From NCBI GenBank assembly GCA_016801885.1, contig CM028889.1:22822001-22886000 (forward strand): 64,000 nucleotides of DNA, in the 5' to 3' direction. A model generated the notes under the pieces. That model was not told where the DNA came from and did not search any database. It saw only the letters and a list, made by a program, of their open reading frames with translations. Positions within the stretch are counted from its first letter, which is position 1, and every line of letters starts with the position of its first letter. Origin of the DNA: Toxotes chatareus (Eukaryota; Chordata; Actinopteri; Toxotidae). Both the position numbers and the translations under genes were made by a program. Below, in pieces: positions 37,501 through 46,042 of this stretch.

Positions 37501-40500
37501 GAAATCTAATTTTGCATGACATTCTCGGCGCGCTCTCAGAGTGCTTTGGGAAATGATAGGCTGTTGTCAATGCCTTTACACGTTGATGTGTCCATTGGTG
37601 TGTAACATAACCATTGTGGAACACACATAACCCTGTCATTTCGTAGAAGTAGATTTTGACATAAAGGGGAAAAGATATTTTTATTTGTGTATGAATTACC
37701 CAACAAGCTAGAGTGCATGTTGGCAGTTGTTTGCGTGCACATAGAGCTGTGTGTTAGTGTCGTACACAAGGCACTCAAACTACTGACATTTTTATTCAGA
37801 GGAGACAGGTGGGGGGGCAGAAAGGTTCACCTGGGTGTGAGGAAACCACAAGGGAAGGAGGAGGAAGAGGGGTGTATGTGTGTTTGCGCTGAAAAAGTCC
37901 ACATATTTCCAGTACAATGACAGTGATCCTTGTTTGTATTTGTGTGTTAGTGCTGATATGATATGAATCTGGGTGACAGAGAGGAAGGAAGGTCAGGAGA
38001 AGATGCAGGTGCTTTTCACCAGTCACACCTGAACAACCGCAGTGATTCCCATGTGACGTTATCATTTCTGTAGACACTAATGCTGCTGAGAGTTTCATCC
38101 TCCATGGGGAGGTGTGTGCAGGGCCACAGCAGAAGTCCACGACGTGCCACCAGACCTCCAAGGAGCTGCTCTCTTACGACAAAAGACCAACTGTACATCT
38201 CTGAGCACATTTTCAGCTGAGATTTTGACTCTAAGTCTAAACCGAACGGAATTTTAACTTTCTAGATGCAGTTAATACCATTAATGGAATAGTTCACCTT
38301 TTGGAAAGGTTTATTACGCTTTAGTTTCCATCCAGATTTGTACCTCTAGTCATGTGCGCCGCGGTGCACCGCAACTGCAATGGCTCCGCAGCTACCCAGG
38401 AGAAGCCCTGTTTGGGGAACTACAGCTCTAGACAGGGGGGGCAGAACAGCTTTTTTTAAGTTTTTTTTTTTTTTTTTGGCCTTTTAAGCCTTTATTATAT
38501 AGATACAGTGGAGGGAGACAGGAAATGTAGAAGAGAGAGTAGGGGAGTGACATGCAGCGAATGGTTCGGCTGGGATTAGAGCCGGGAAACTTCTGCTCTG
38601 TAAGGAATCTTACATCTGATACTGTTTTTCTCTTCCGTTCATTTTCTCTTTGTATTAATATGATTTACTTCTCTTTGCTTATTGGTTTTTGGGGTGACAC
38701 CATTTTTTCAGTTGATGTGCTGTGGAGATGTACAGCACTTGATAATGTGTGGTATGGAATAATCCAAAACATCCCCACTGTCTGCCTCCATACCTGTCAG
38801 TCGGTCTGAACATCTGTCACTGGCACCTACTGCAGCTTGTGTTTTTAATAAACAAGACAGCATTTGTCTGCTGTTTCCATGTGAGACTCACTCCCAGTAG
38901 TTTTCCAGTGAGAACACACACACACTTTCATGTCTCTCTGATTCATTCTAACATGATTGCCAGTAGGTGTGCGGATGCTTTGAGGCCATGGAGAAGTGCT
39001 GAGAGGAACCAGCATCTAACTGTCTGCGGCTCTCCCCATGCCTCTAACTCACAGTGACTACCCCCCACCACACAGACACAGGCACACAGCGACAGAAAAC
39101 ATGCTGTTTTCAAGTATACAGCTAAAGTATTCATACTGTATGTAACCTGCATGGAGGAGTCACTTCCTGTAGCTTCAAATAAAACTAAAGTAACTCTAAA
39201 ACTAAAATTATAGCTCCTGTGATATGGTCAGGTGACAACTGGGATGATGGCTTTTAAAGCAGTATTAACTGACTTTTATTTGGTCACTTTGGGACACCAA
39301 AACAAGCTATAAAGACAAGTTTGAGTCCTACACTGTCTTCTGTAAAATAGCCTAAAAAAGTGCTCCACTGTGTTCACCAGCTAATGGGCTGAGTTGTGTG
39401 ATGATTCTCTGTGGGTTTGTCACTACGAGCGACACCTTTCATATCACACTTAGTCATTCAATCCATTAATGATATAAAAATACTGATTAGTCCAGCTTTA
39501 AGTATGACCACCATTTTGCGAGTACTGGGAACCTGTTCTGAATTTTCTAAATCTGCCTGCGCACAGAAAGAAACCCACAGTAGGAGACAGTAGAAGGTGT
39601 ATACATATTTTTCTTTAAGCTAATCTCATCATGTATGAAAAATTATTGTCTGACATGTGCGTCTGACTCATCTGCTATCAGACACAAACAGAGGTTCCAG
39701 TTGTGGCTGAATGTTTAAACGATGAGTGGTTTACAGTACCAAAAATCCACGTTCGTTTTTCGACGATTTAAGTCACAGCTTAAAAGATTTGAGAGAGTGG
39801 CTTCGGAGAATTCTCAAAAGTACATTTTTTTTGTGGTCTTTTTCTAAGAAACCAAGGTCCTCTCTCTCTGTCGTAGTCCTGTACATCCTTCAGGCTTTTA
39901 TTCTGCAAAAGACTTTTTCTGACTTAAGAGCCCCATAAAATCATGGCTCCATTTGCTTTTTCTGAGTTTAGTGACATTTTCTTTAATCCCTGCTTCAATA
40001 CATTCTGACTTCGCTTGCCCCCACTGTGAGAAATCATTCAACAGTGTTCACAGGTGACGGCTAATTGAAAACTACCTTTTAACCTTCCTTTTGTGTCGAG
40101 TCAGGCGTCATCTCAAGTGAGGAGGGAAGTGCTTATTGCCCCTTCCTTCCACACATTAAACTGTAAATGTGGCATTAAACCTTTCATCAGAGTTAATGAT
40201 ATTGCTTTCCCTTATTAAAAATTTAAGAGGTATTAGGACAACGACAAGGGAATTAATAGGGACTGTAAACATCTTCTGATTAAGTTCTCTGCATTTAGCA
40301 ATTAAGTTGCATTCAAGGATGGAATCAGTGGTAGTTTTTGGTGTTAGGTACCTTTGATAGGGGCAGACTGTTAGCTGGGACTCAGAGGGAGGGGTTGGTG
40401 TACAAATCAGGACTGATAGGTCCATTGGCGTCATTTGGGTGTGGTTGTGGTAATGGCACTGTGTAATCGGAACCATTTACTTTAGGTTTAGATATAACAA

Positions 40501-43500
40501 AGAGGACTTAAACCTTGTATTATATTGGATTATCAGCACTGCAGGAACATTCACAACCACAGATACAAGCACATACACTGCACTGGTGTGTTAATGTTGG
40601 AGTTTTGATTATGGTAAGACCACTGAAAGCTGTCTGACTTGCACAAAGGTAGCATAATAGAATAATATCGCTGCCTTATTGAGATAAATGGGCAGTTACA
40701 CTAGAGCTGTACTTGCCCAAACAGGGCTTCCCCTGGGTAGCTGCGGAGCCATTGCAGTTGCGGTGCACTGCGGCGCACATGACCAGAGGGGTAAATGTGG
40801 ATTGAAACTAAAGCTTAATAAACCTTTCCCACATCAGACATTTTCAGCAGTGTAGCTAAAAACTAAATTAGTAGCTGCACTGTTTTGCAGTAACGGCTAG
40901 AACAAAGAATCCATTATTAACACTATCCTTTTCTTTTCCTGTTGTTTTCCTGTAAAATATCTGCTCTGCTATAAAAGGTCTGTGAGAGTAAATAATCTTG
41001 TAATTCTAAAAAAGAGCTCCGATTCTTGCGAGACTATGAAGGCTTTGCTTGGCATTATTTATTCAGAAACTGGAACAAGATGTAAAGTAAAAGATGGACA
41101 GGCTTTCGACATGAAGGAACGTGAAATAATACATGAAAAGAAGATTCAGTTCATGTTCTTCATAATGCTATTAAAAAAATAAAATACACCCTGGCTTTGC
41201 TACTGGTCTTCAGGAAATGGTTTTACTAGTTAAAAAAAAAAAACGCACACACACACACTCAGTGTTACAATCCCATCTGCTTCTGTGTTGGAAATCTCCT
41301 TAGCTGTGCACTGAATGTGCAGCAAAGCTTCTTTCACCTCTAACTATTTGATAATAGACTCAGCGGCTATGTACTTTCAGTGACTCATGACAGCTTTTTT
41401 GTCCACGTCGCTAATTTTAAGCCACGGATGAAAGGGAAATTCAAGGTGGCGAGTTAAAACTCACCTGTTACTTACAAGGTTTTGCTGCATATTATTATAA
41501 TAGGCTGCATGGCTGCCATCTAGGGATTCCCAGAGTTACTACAAATTCACCTGTGTGTGTCTGTGTGCGTGTGTGCGTGCATGCGTGCGTGCGTGTGTGT
41601 GTCCTGACAGGAGAGTTAAAAAATCTGTTAAGTTGTTGTAGTGCTGCCCTGAGACTCGTCCATCTTGTCAGTCTCTGACCAGGGTGTCAGCCCTCTCTCT
41701 GTTCTCAGCTTATGTAAACATTTTCCTGATTCTGCCTCAACTCTTTGCGTGTCTAAAAACACTGTGTTACTTTGACAGCCGCCCACTCACTCACAGACTT
41801 GAACAGACACATTGTCCTGCAGACATTAAGTCCACATTTTGATGTTTGAGGCTGTGACTGGTTTTCTAAGAAAGGTTTTGGCTGAGGAATTGTCCTGAAG
41901 TGTACGTGTCCTGAAAGTGGGGATACACAGTGAATGTGGAAACCATTAGGGACACTCCTATTAGGAACATGTATGAACTTCCTTTATTAACTATATACTA
42001 ATCACACTGAAGGACATGTATATTTATATAATATTCTGTTTTCCTCTGTCCCAACAGTGCTCTGCGGAACCCCTCCCCCCGTGGATAATGCCTTTCTGAT
42101 TGGTCGGAAGCGTTCCCACTATGACATCCACTCTGTAGTGCGCTACCAGTGTGCCGACGGCTTCCTGCAGCGCCACGTGCCCACTGCTAAGTGTCGCGCC
42201 AACGGCAAGTGGGACCGGCCTAAAATCATCTGCATAAAATGTGAGTTTTACACGACAGGATATTCACAGAGCGGGACAACAAGACTTAAAGCAGTATTTC
42301 CATTTGTTAGGTCATTTTCACATTTACATTTTTCTTATTTTTAGCATGCACACCACTTTAGGTCCGCAAGGCCGAACCTCCTACATTAACTGCCCTCGGG
42401 AGCTGCTGTCACCCCGTGCATTCAGGCTTCCCATCCGTGCTCTCATTATTAATAATTGCAAGCAAAAAGATAACTGTGGTTGCAGACTGAATTAAATCCC
42501 CTGGGCTTACTTAGAACTAGTAGGGTCTCCTTTGAAGTGCTTCATGCTTGAGGTAGAAGTTTTATTATTATTATTTAATTTTTTTAATTTTTTTTTTAGA
42601 CTTTTTAAGCAAATTTTTACTACGGGTTGACGGTCCATAGAATACAAAAGCTGTGTGCTAAAAACTAAAACTGTTCAACCAAAGTAAAATATGGCTTTGA
42701 TACTCCATATCATATTAGAGCTTTTGGGCTCATGGAATAAAACACTGCAGCAAATATTCCCATATCTGCTCAAAGAGGTTTTTTTTTTTTTTTTTTTAGA
42801 GTGAAATGATGACATTACGGTGTCATTGCAGAAGCTACCTCTTATTTTAGCGCAGTGTAGCGTCTAAAATCAGCAATAACATTCTTTTATAGTGCAGCTG
42901 TCACACACCTTATCTCCTCTGAGCCTGAAACTAAACTTAAAATAAATGTTTTTCTTTTCCAAAATGATTTTTAAGAACTCACTCTATGACAGAATAGACA
43001 GAATAGATGTCATAACTTTTCATAATTTTTGGCTTCTTCGGAGATATGAAGGGTTGATACACATAAATATTCAACAAACTGAGCCTTGTATTTCATTTCA
43101 CTCTGCTCACAGTGTGACAGTAATGATGAAATACTGAAATAATGTAGCTTCTGTTCAAAGTGATAAAGATTCCTTTGCTTATGACTCTTTATCTTTGGAC
43201 AGAGTTGTTTTTATGGCCCAGAGTTATAGCGTCGTTATCATTCATTGCAGACGACGTTTCTTTGTTGGCAAAGCCCAGAAAGGGACAGAACAACCTAATT
43301 TGGCAGTACACCCCAGGAACGAGCTTACGCTAAGGCTGTGAGTGGGTGGCTAGCTCATTGTGCTCTTGCTAAAGGCGCCCAGTTGACTGAATGTGACATA
43401 AAACAGATTTCCTCTGTGCATTGGAAACCGTTAAACCGTCTACATGTGGGCTTGACCTTCCTGCTTTTTGATCCCCTTTCCCCTCACCTCTTCCCTGGTT

Positions 43501-43819
43501 TCCCCTCCCTCCAACTATCCTTCTAAATGCTTCTGATGCTTGTCAGTGATTCATCTCCCTCTTACATCAGTTTCACACGCCCGCTTTTCATCTTATTCCA
43601 GCTCTGACTTACTTCTTTAATAAACCGCCTGCCCTTTCTTTTATTTCACCGTCTCTTCCGTGCGCTCTGTTTGCTCCACCAGCCCGGCGAGCCCACCGCT
43701 ACCGGCGCCACCACCACAAGGGCAGGAGAGAGCGCAGGAAGCACAAGAGGCACGGCCACAGAGAGGGAGGCCACCACGGAGGAGAGCCGGGCCAGGGCCA
43801 CAACCACGCCCACTTCTGA
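17201..43819 (+). CDS. Neurocan (lectican proteoglycan core protein), 3' part: join of six exons
   Basis: Coding exons are 17201-17314, 30663-30821, 34082-34164, 34552-34696, 42058-42240 and 43683-43819. Joined, they encode an EGF module, a C-type lectin domain, a sushi/CCP module and a basic tail: the G3 end of a lectican, a secreted chondroitin sulfate proteoglycan of brain matrix that binds hyaluronan through its N-terminus and tenascins through its lectin domain. All junctions keep frame (phases 1,1,0,1,1). Neurocan is preferred over the other lecticans because of DIDDC...CIDEINSFVCLC in the EGF, [20 protein letters not shown] in the lectin domain, the NGKWDRP CCP end, a His/Arg tail, and a convergent hapln4 neighbour. 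The first exon starts mid-codon, so the 5' part of the gene lies upstream. Confidence 0.88.
18114..18637. mobile_element. hAT-like MITE, 524 bp
   Basis: The left end reads CAGAGGTTTTCAAACTGTG and the right end, on the other strand, CAGGGGCTCTCAAAGACTG. Both fit the hAT terminal pattern CAGNGGTTCTCAAA. Flanking octamers cactgaag and cagtaaag agree at 6 of 8 positions, as expected for an old 8-bp target duplication. No transposase frame is present, so this is a non-autonomous copy. Confidence 0.6.
20717..20739. repeat. Poly-T tract (23 nt)
   Basis: An uninterrupted run of T followed by 'gcaggttttg'. It could be the tail of a retroposed copy on the - strand, but no SINE body was recognised next to it. 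Confidence 0.8.
21605..21790 (-). repeat. Telomere-like teleost repeat, - strand copy
   Basis: The + strand reads 'acataatgcacctcagcaacc' then CCTAAAC/CTAACCT-like units and 'ccctcaaacaaccctttgaag'. The reverse complement matches the copy at 52264-52500 ('aaagggctgtttgagggttaa' type, then TTAGGG-like units). A TG-rich array lies on one side (21478-21515) and a CA array on the other (21878-21904). Confidence 0.65.
25313..25648 (+). repeat. Unnamed dispersed repeat, copy 2
   Basis: Begins 'tgtccaatatttgctctac' and continues through 'aaactgctgagttgggtgat' and 'gtggatttgttgctacgag' to 'gatgtaaaaacattgactgt'. It aligns along most of its length with copy 1 at 9574-9935, and its 3' third aligns with copy 3 at 39376-39501. 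Confidence 0.6.
25939..25965. repeat. Poly-T tract (27 nt)
   Basis: The longest homopolymer in the window. No adjacent SINE body was recognised. Confidence 0.85.
30663..30821 (+). CDS. ncan exon: C-type lectin domain, part 1
   Basis: A 159-bp exon after acceptor cctgcag, with donor AGAG|GTGGGT. It encodes DTEGCEHTWRKFHGHCYRYF, then SRRHTWEDAEKDCREHSGHL and ASIHSLAEQNFIR. The paired cysteines at GCE...GHCYRYF, the W-x-x-A-E-x-x-C helix and the HLASIHS strand are the start of a lectican C-type lectin fold. Length and phase equal those of lectin exon 1 in mammalian lecticans. Confidence 0.93.
30822..34081. other. ncan intron between lectin exons 1 and 2
   Basis: A 3.26-kb intron holding an old dispersed repeat (about 31105-31440) whose best-preserved part pairs with 59187-59279. 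A 138-codon frame at 32548-32964 has no recognisable domain and looks accidental. CA-rich DNA lies near 33310-33365. Confidence 0.75.
31105..31440 (+). repeat. Old dispersed repeat (gctaacatgctaa... / gttgagatgtttc type)
   Basis: The start is rich in 'gctaacgctagcatgg'-like words. The 3' part 'cagatttcatggcagtccat' then 'tagttgttgagatgtttc' is a common fish repeat. The reverse complement of 59187-59279 aligns with 31300-31390 at an estimated three quarters identity by eye. Confidence 0.5.
34082..34164 (+). CDS. ncan exon: C-type lectin domain, part 2
   Basis: An 83-bp exon, acceptor cttag, donor CTG|GTGAGG. It encodes (G)LSHDNTWIGLNDRTVEDD then FQWTDKMEL. The WIGLND motif and FQWTD are the centre of the C-type lectin fold, contributing to calcium site geometry. 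The 83-bp length is the usual size of lectican lectin exon 2. Confidence 0.93.
34165..34551. other. Short ncan intron ending in a TG microsatellite
   Basis: A 387-bp intron with donor GTGAGG. The last 51 bases are (TG)22 followed by TTTGCAG, so the acceptor has only three consecutive T's instead of a normal pyrimidine tract. A possible branch region is the 'gatctcaattttatttgtct' stretch just upstream of the repeat. Confidence 0.85.
34501..34544 (+). repeat. (TG)22 microsatellite abutting a splice acceptor
   Basis: Twenty-two uninterrupted TG units end seven bases before the exon at 34552, separated only by TTTGCAG. In the transcript this is a long UG repeat, a known binding target of TDP-43 and CELF-type proteins. 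Confidence 0.95.
34552..34696 (+). CDS. ncan exon: C-type lectin domain, part 3
   Basis: A 145-bp exon, acceptor TTTGCAG, donor ACAG|GTGAGA. It encodes [40 protein letters not shown] and PYVCKKGT. QPD and WND are the two calcium/ligand motifs of C-type lectins. Together with cysteines C-VVM, PCNY and YVCKK they complete the domain that binds tenascin-R/-C in lecticans. At 145 bp it is not a multiple of three, so skipping would shift frame into the CCP exon. It is flanked by a TG repeat upstream and a GGAGA repeat downstream. Confidence 0.94.
36024..36121 (-). repeat. tRNA-derived SINE head fragment
   Basis: On the - strand the sequence contains GGAGCTTAGGGGTTAAGAC (A-box-like, within 36090-36111) and CCAGTTCGAGTGCAGC (B-box-like, 36050-36066), with spacing like a tRNA gene, followed by 'ttgttgcacggatctc', a decayed form of the 'ttgccgcatgtc' that follows the tRNA head in fish SINEs. 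It is not a functional tRNA: the acceptor stem does not pair. Confidence 0.5.
38303..38431 (+). repeat. Dispersed repeat, inverted partner A
   Basis: From 'ggaaaggtttattacgcttt' through 'gtgcaccgcaactgcaatgg' to 'ctacagctctag', it matches the reverse complement of 40701-40828 at about 90% by eye. No frame or terminal structure was recognised. Confidence 0.8.
38454..38612 (-). mobile_element. tRNA-type teleost SINE body with poly-A tail
   Basis: On the - strand the sequence runs from 'cggctctaatcccagccgaa' through 'cgctgcatgtcactcccct', 'ctctctcttctacatttcc' and 'ataataaaggcttaaaaggc' to an A tail (the T run at 38459-38477 on +). This order (tRNA-like head, GCATGTC, CT-rich body, AATAAAGGC-AAAAGGCC, A tail) is that of an abundant fish SINE. 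The head is partly decayed. Confidence 0.65.
39376..39501 (+). repeat. Unnamed dispersed repeat, copy 3 (3' part)
   Basis: 'gctgagttgtgtgatgattc', 'gtgggtttgtcactacgag' and 'attgattagtccagctttaa'-like words match copies 1 and 2 in the same orientation. Confidence 0.6.
40701..40828 (-). repeat. Dispersed repeat, inverted partner B
   Basis: Reverse complement of 38303-38431 (shared core 'ccattgcagttgcggtgcac'). The two copies lie 2.3 kb apart in opposite orientation inside one ncan intron and could pair in the transcript. Confidence 0.8.
41551..41603. repeat. Imperfect TG/CG microsatellite
   Basis: Alternating purine-pyrimidine DNA (tgtgtg, tgcgtgcatgcgtgcg) of about 50 bp, 450 bases before the CCP exon. 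Confidence 0.85.
42058..42240 (+). CDS. ncan exon: sushi/CCP module
   Basis: A 183-bp exon after acceptor cccaacag, with donor AAAT|GTGAGT. It encodes (V)LCGTPPPVDNAFLIGRKR, then SHYDIHSVVRYQCADGF, LQRHVPTAKCRANGKWDRP and KIICIK. Four cysteines (CGTP, YQC, AKC, IIC) with the tryptophan of GKWDRP define a CCP fold. Exon size, phase and the CGxPPxVxNA...RYQC...NGKWDRP pattern are those of the lectican CCP and closest to neurocan in what I recall. Confidence 0.93.
42241..43682. other. Last ncan intron
   Basis: A 1.44-kb intron, donor GTGAGT, acceptor ctccaccag. It is AT-rich with T runs (42584-42597, 42779-42797). No other feature was recognised. Confidence 0.8.
43683..43819 (+). CDS. ncan terminal exon: His/Arg-rich C-terminal tail
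   Basis: After acceptor ctccaccag this exon completes a serine and adds 44 residues, starting RRAHRYRRHHHKGRRERRKH, before TGA at 43817-43819. About 12 His, 11 Arg and 3 Lys make it strongly basic. Mammalian neurocan also ends in a His/Arg/Lys-rich tail after its CCP (RRSHRMRRHHHH type), whereas versican, aggrecan and brevican do not, which is the strongest single reason for the ncan call. The fish tail ends GHNHAHF. The acidic/cysteine ending I recall for the mammalian protein is not present. The - strand is also open here, but only because of the base composition. Confidence 0.88.
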
Positions 43820-45710
43820 ACCAAAAAATTAAACATCCCCGTTCCAACCTAATCCTGCTGCCAACTGCAGTTTGCCTGTCCCTCTGTCATCCACATTTCC
43901 CCCCAAACACTACTTCACAACGTTACAGCCCAAAACTCTCCACCCATGCCCCCTCCCTCTCCCTGCACTGCCCCGCTATGCCCTTAGCTCCACCCCTGGC
44001 TCTCCGAGTCAACCTGTATCATAGTCAATTCTGAGGCCTGCCAAAGTGCTGCCAGGTTTCACCGGGACAATAACAAATCCCTTTGTACTCTTTTTACTTT
44101 CCTTTCTCTATTTTACTTTCTTGTCTTAACCTGTCTGTCTCTCACCCACCCTTCCCACTTGACCCAGTTACTCTCCCTTCGAGCTCAACAGTGACCTAAA
44201 ACATGGGGCTACGCTGACCTGTTTTTGAAAAAAAAAAAACCAACAAAAAAAAAAAATACCTTTGAGACCCACACCGAACAATCTTCAGAGAGAAGTGGTT
44301 TAGTACAAACTGTAAATAGGGACAACATCGCTGAAAATGCCATATCAAAATCAGACGAGTCAAGGAAGATATCATGTTGTTGACTTGAGCCTTTTGTCTG
44401 TTGAACACACATTGTTTTATACAAATAGTGTTTGTTTCTTGACTCTGCTGCTTTTGGTTTGCTCTTTGTGAGACACTGTACTCGACCTACAGCCACGTGG
44501 AGCTATTCTGAAACCGATTTAATTGATTTTCTTTGAATCAGAGGCGGTCGTCACTGAATCATTTGATTGTTAGCGTTGTATCTTCTTGTCAGTGTGAGAC
44601 AGTTACTTTAGATCAGAAGCTGAACCCCCAGAGGAAAATGGAAAACACATTGCATCTCAACTCAGTGTCATCACATCACATCACACATCAGTCACTGTTC
44701 AGATGCGTGGAACGATCTCAAACACCTGTTGTTGTCGAGGGTTAATCTGAACGTTTGATGTCAGTTTGTCTCAGCTCAGCTCAGCGTTCCCACATTTGCT
44801 TTTCCCTTTTCTCATCATTTGGGCTGCTGTAGGAATGTGTGCTGTGAATTAATCAAGGTGATGCAGCAGGGTGAAGCTCCTCTCACTCATCTGTTCCTCC
44901 TTTATGTTGGAGTTTTAATTCTCTGGTCTGATGAGAAGAAATTATGCTGTCAGCCAGGCATGAGAGATACAGAGGCGGAGCAGGCAAAATCTATCCGGAT
45001 CCAATGGCCTCCTTATATGTCACAGCCAAAAAAAAAAAAAAAAAAATTACTTTCAGCTTCCTAAAAGCTAAAACCCTCCCCATCCATTGTTGACATTATT
45101 GACTGCAGCATCTTTAAATATTAGTTTTAATGACTCAAACAGGACGGGTTGGACATGTGGTGGGGAACAGAAATGACATCCAACAGAGACTAATGCTGAT
45201 GACTGATGGATCATAAATCAAAGGTGTGCGCGCAGTGGGCGTGAGGATGAATATAAGTCAGAGGAGACGGAGATGTTGAGATCTTTCTCATCTCAGTGTG
45301 TGTTTCTGTGAGCTCTGCATGTGTGTATGTGTGTGTTTAAGATTGAGGACGTTGACAGTGGCTGAGGTCCCAGAGGATGATGATGATGATGATAAAGAGG
45401 GTCAGGGGAGATTAACCCCTTAACACTCCGGCCTAATTTGCCCAAAACACCTGTCAAAAACATGCCCAAATTAAATTCAAAGCTGTTCTTGAGCCCTTAG
45501 AAGGACATTCAAAAGTTTGGTCTCTTTGTGAAGGTAACACTCTGACTGATAAACACAGAAAAAAATTTTTTTTTCCTTGCCTGGATTTTTTTTTTTTTTA
45601 AAATGCATCTTTCTAATAACCTGGGCTTGTAGGATAGGATTAGAGCTGAAGGGTACAAAAAATTGACTGTTTTTTGCACAGGTTTTTCAGTGGGTATGTC
45701 CAGGCGTTCT

Positions 45711-45748
45711 CAAGAGCTATCCAAAATGGCCACTTTGGATAGCTCTTG
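45711..45748. repeat. Perfect 15-bp hairpin
   Basis: CAAGAGCTATCCAAA (45711-45725) pairs perfectly with TTTGGATAGCTCTTG (45734-45748) around an 8-nt loop ATGGCCAC. The flanks can extend the stem by a few G-T pairs. Confidence 0.9.
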
Positions 45749-46001
45749 GGGGGAGAGTGTATAACTCCTGAATGCTTCAACATACAGACATCTGCTCTAA
45801 TTCTGGATTCCTCCAATATATTAATATTCATATTAATATTCATATTCATATTCACAGTAGTACAAAAATCGTTATGGAAGAGAGAACACATTGAATGCTC
45901 ATTATTCTATTGAAACTAAACCTGCATTATAAGAAATTAGTCAGAAAAAACGCTAAGTTTGGCCGCCAGTTCAGCTGTTCAGGACACTGACGGCACCACC
46001 T

Positions 46002-46042
46002 CCACCTGTGGGCTCACCACTTCCCAGGTGGTGAGCAGGTGG
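46002..46042. repeat. Two-part hairpin, 15 paired bases
   Basis: CCACCTG (46002-46008) pairs with CAGGTGG (46036-46042), and CTCACCAC (46013-46020) with GTGGTGAG (46028-46035). The left arm has a 4-nt bulge and the loop is TTCCCAG. Confidence 0.8.

Larger units (their letters stand above)
34697..42057. other. ncan intron between lectin exon 3 and CCP exon
   Basis: A 7.36-kb intron, donor GTGAGA, acceptor cccaacag. Contents: (GGAGA)n at 34722-34748, a tRNA-derived SINE head (36024-36121, - strand), an inverted repeat pair (38303-38431 with 40701-40828), a SINE body with A-tail on the - strand (38454-38612), a copy of the unnamed repeat (39376-39501), and a TG/CG array (41551-41603). The lectin frame stays open for about 83 codons into this intron, until about 34947. 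Confidence 0.75.

Noticed and set aside
17201..43819. Versican, brevican or aggrecan instead of neurocan
   Set aside because: The tail is His/Arg-rich as in neurocan, the EGF and lectin wording is closest to neurocan, and the neighbour matches hapln4 rather than hapln1, hapln2 or hapln3. A phylogeny would settle it.
43641..43847. 68-codon open frame antisense to the last ncan exon
   Set aside because: Gly/Ala/Cys-rich only because it is the complement of the His/Arg codons, with no independent support.
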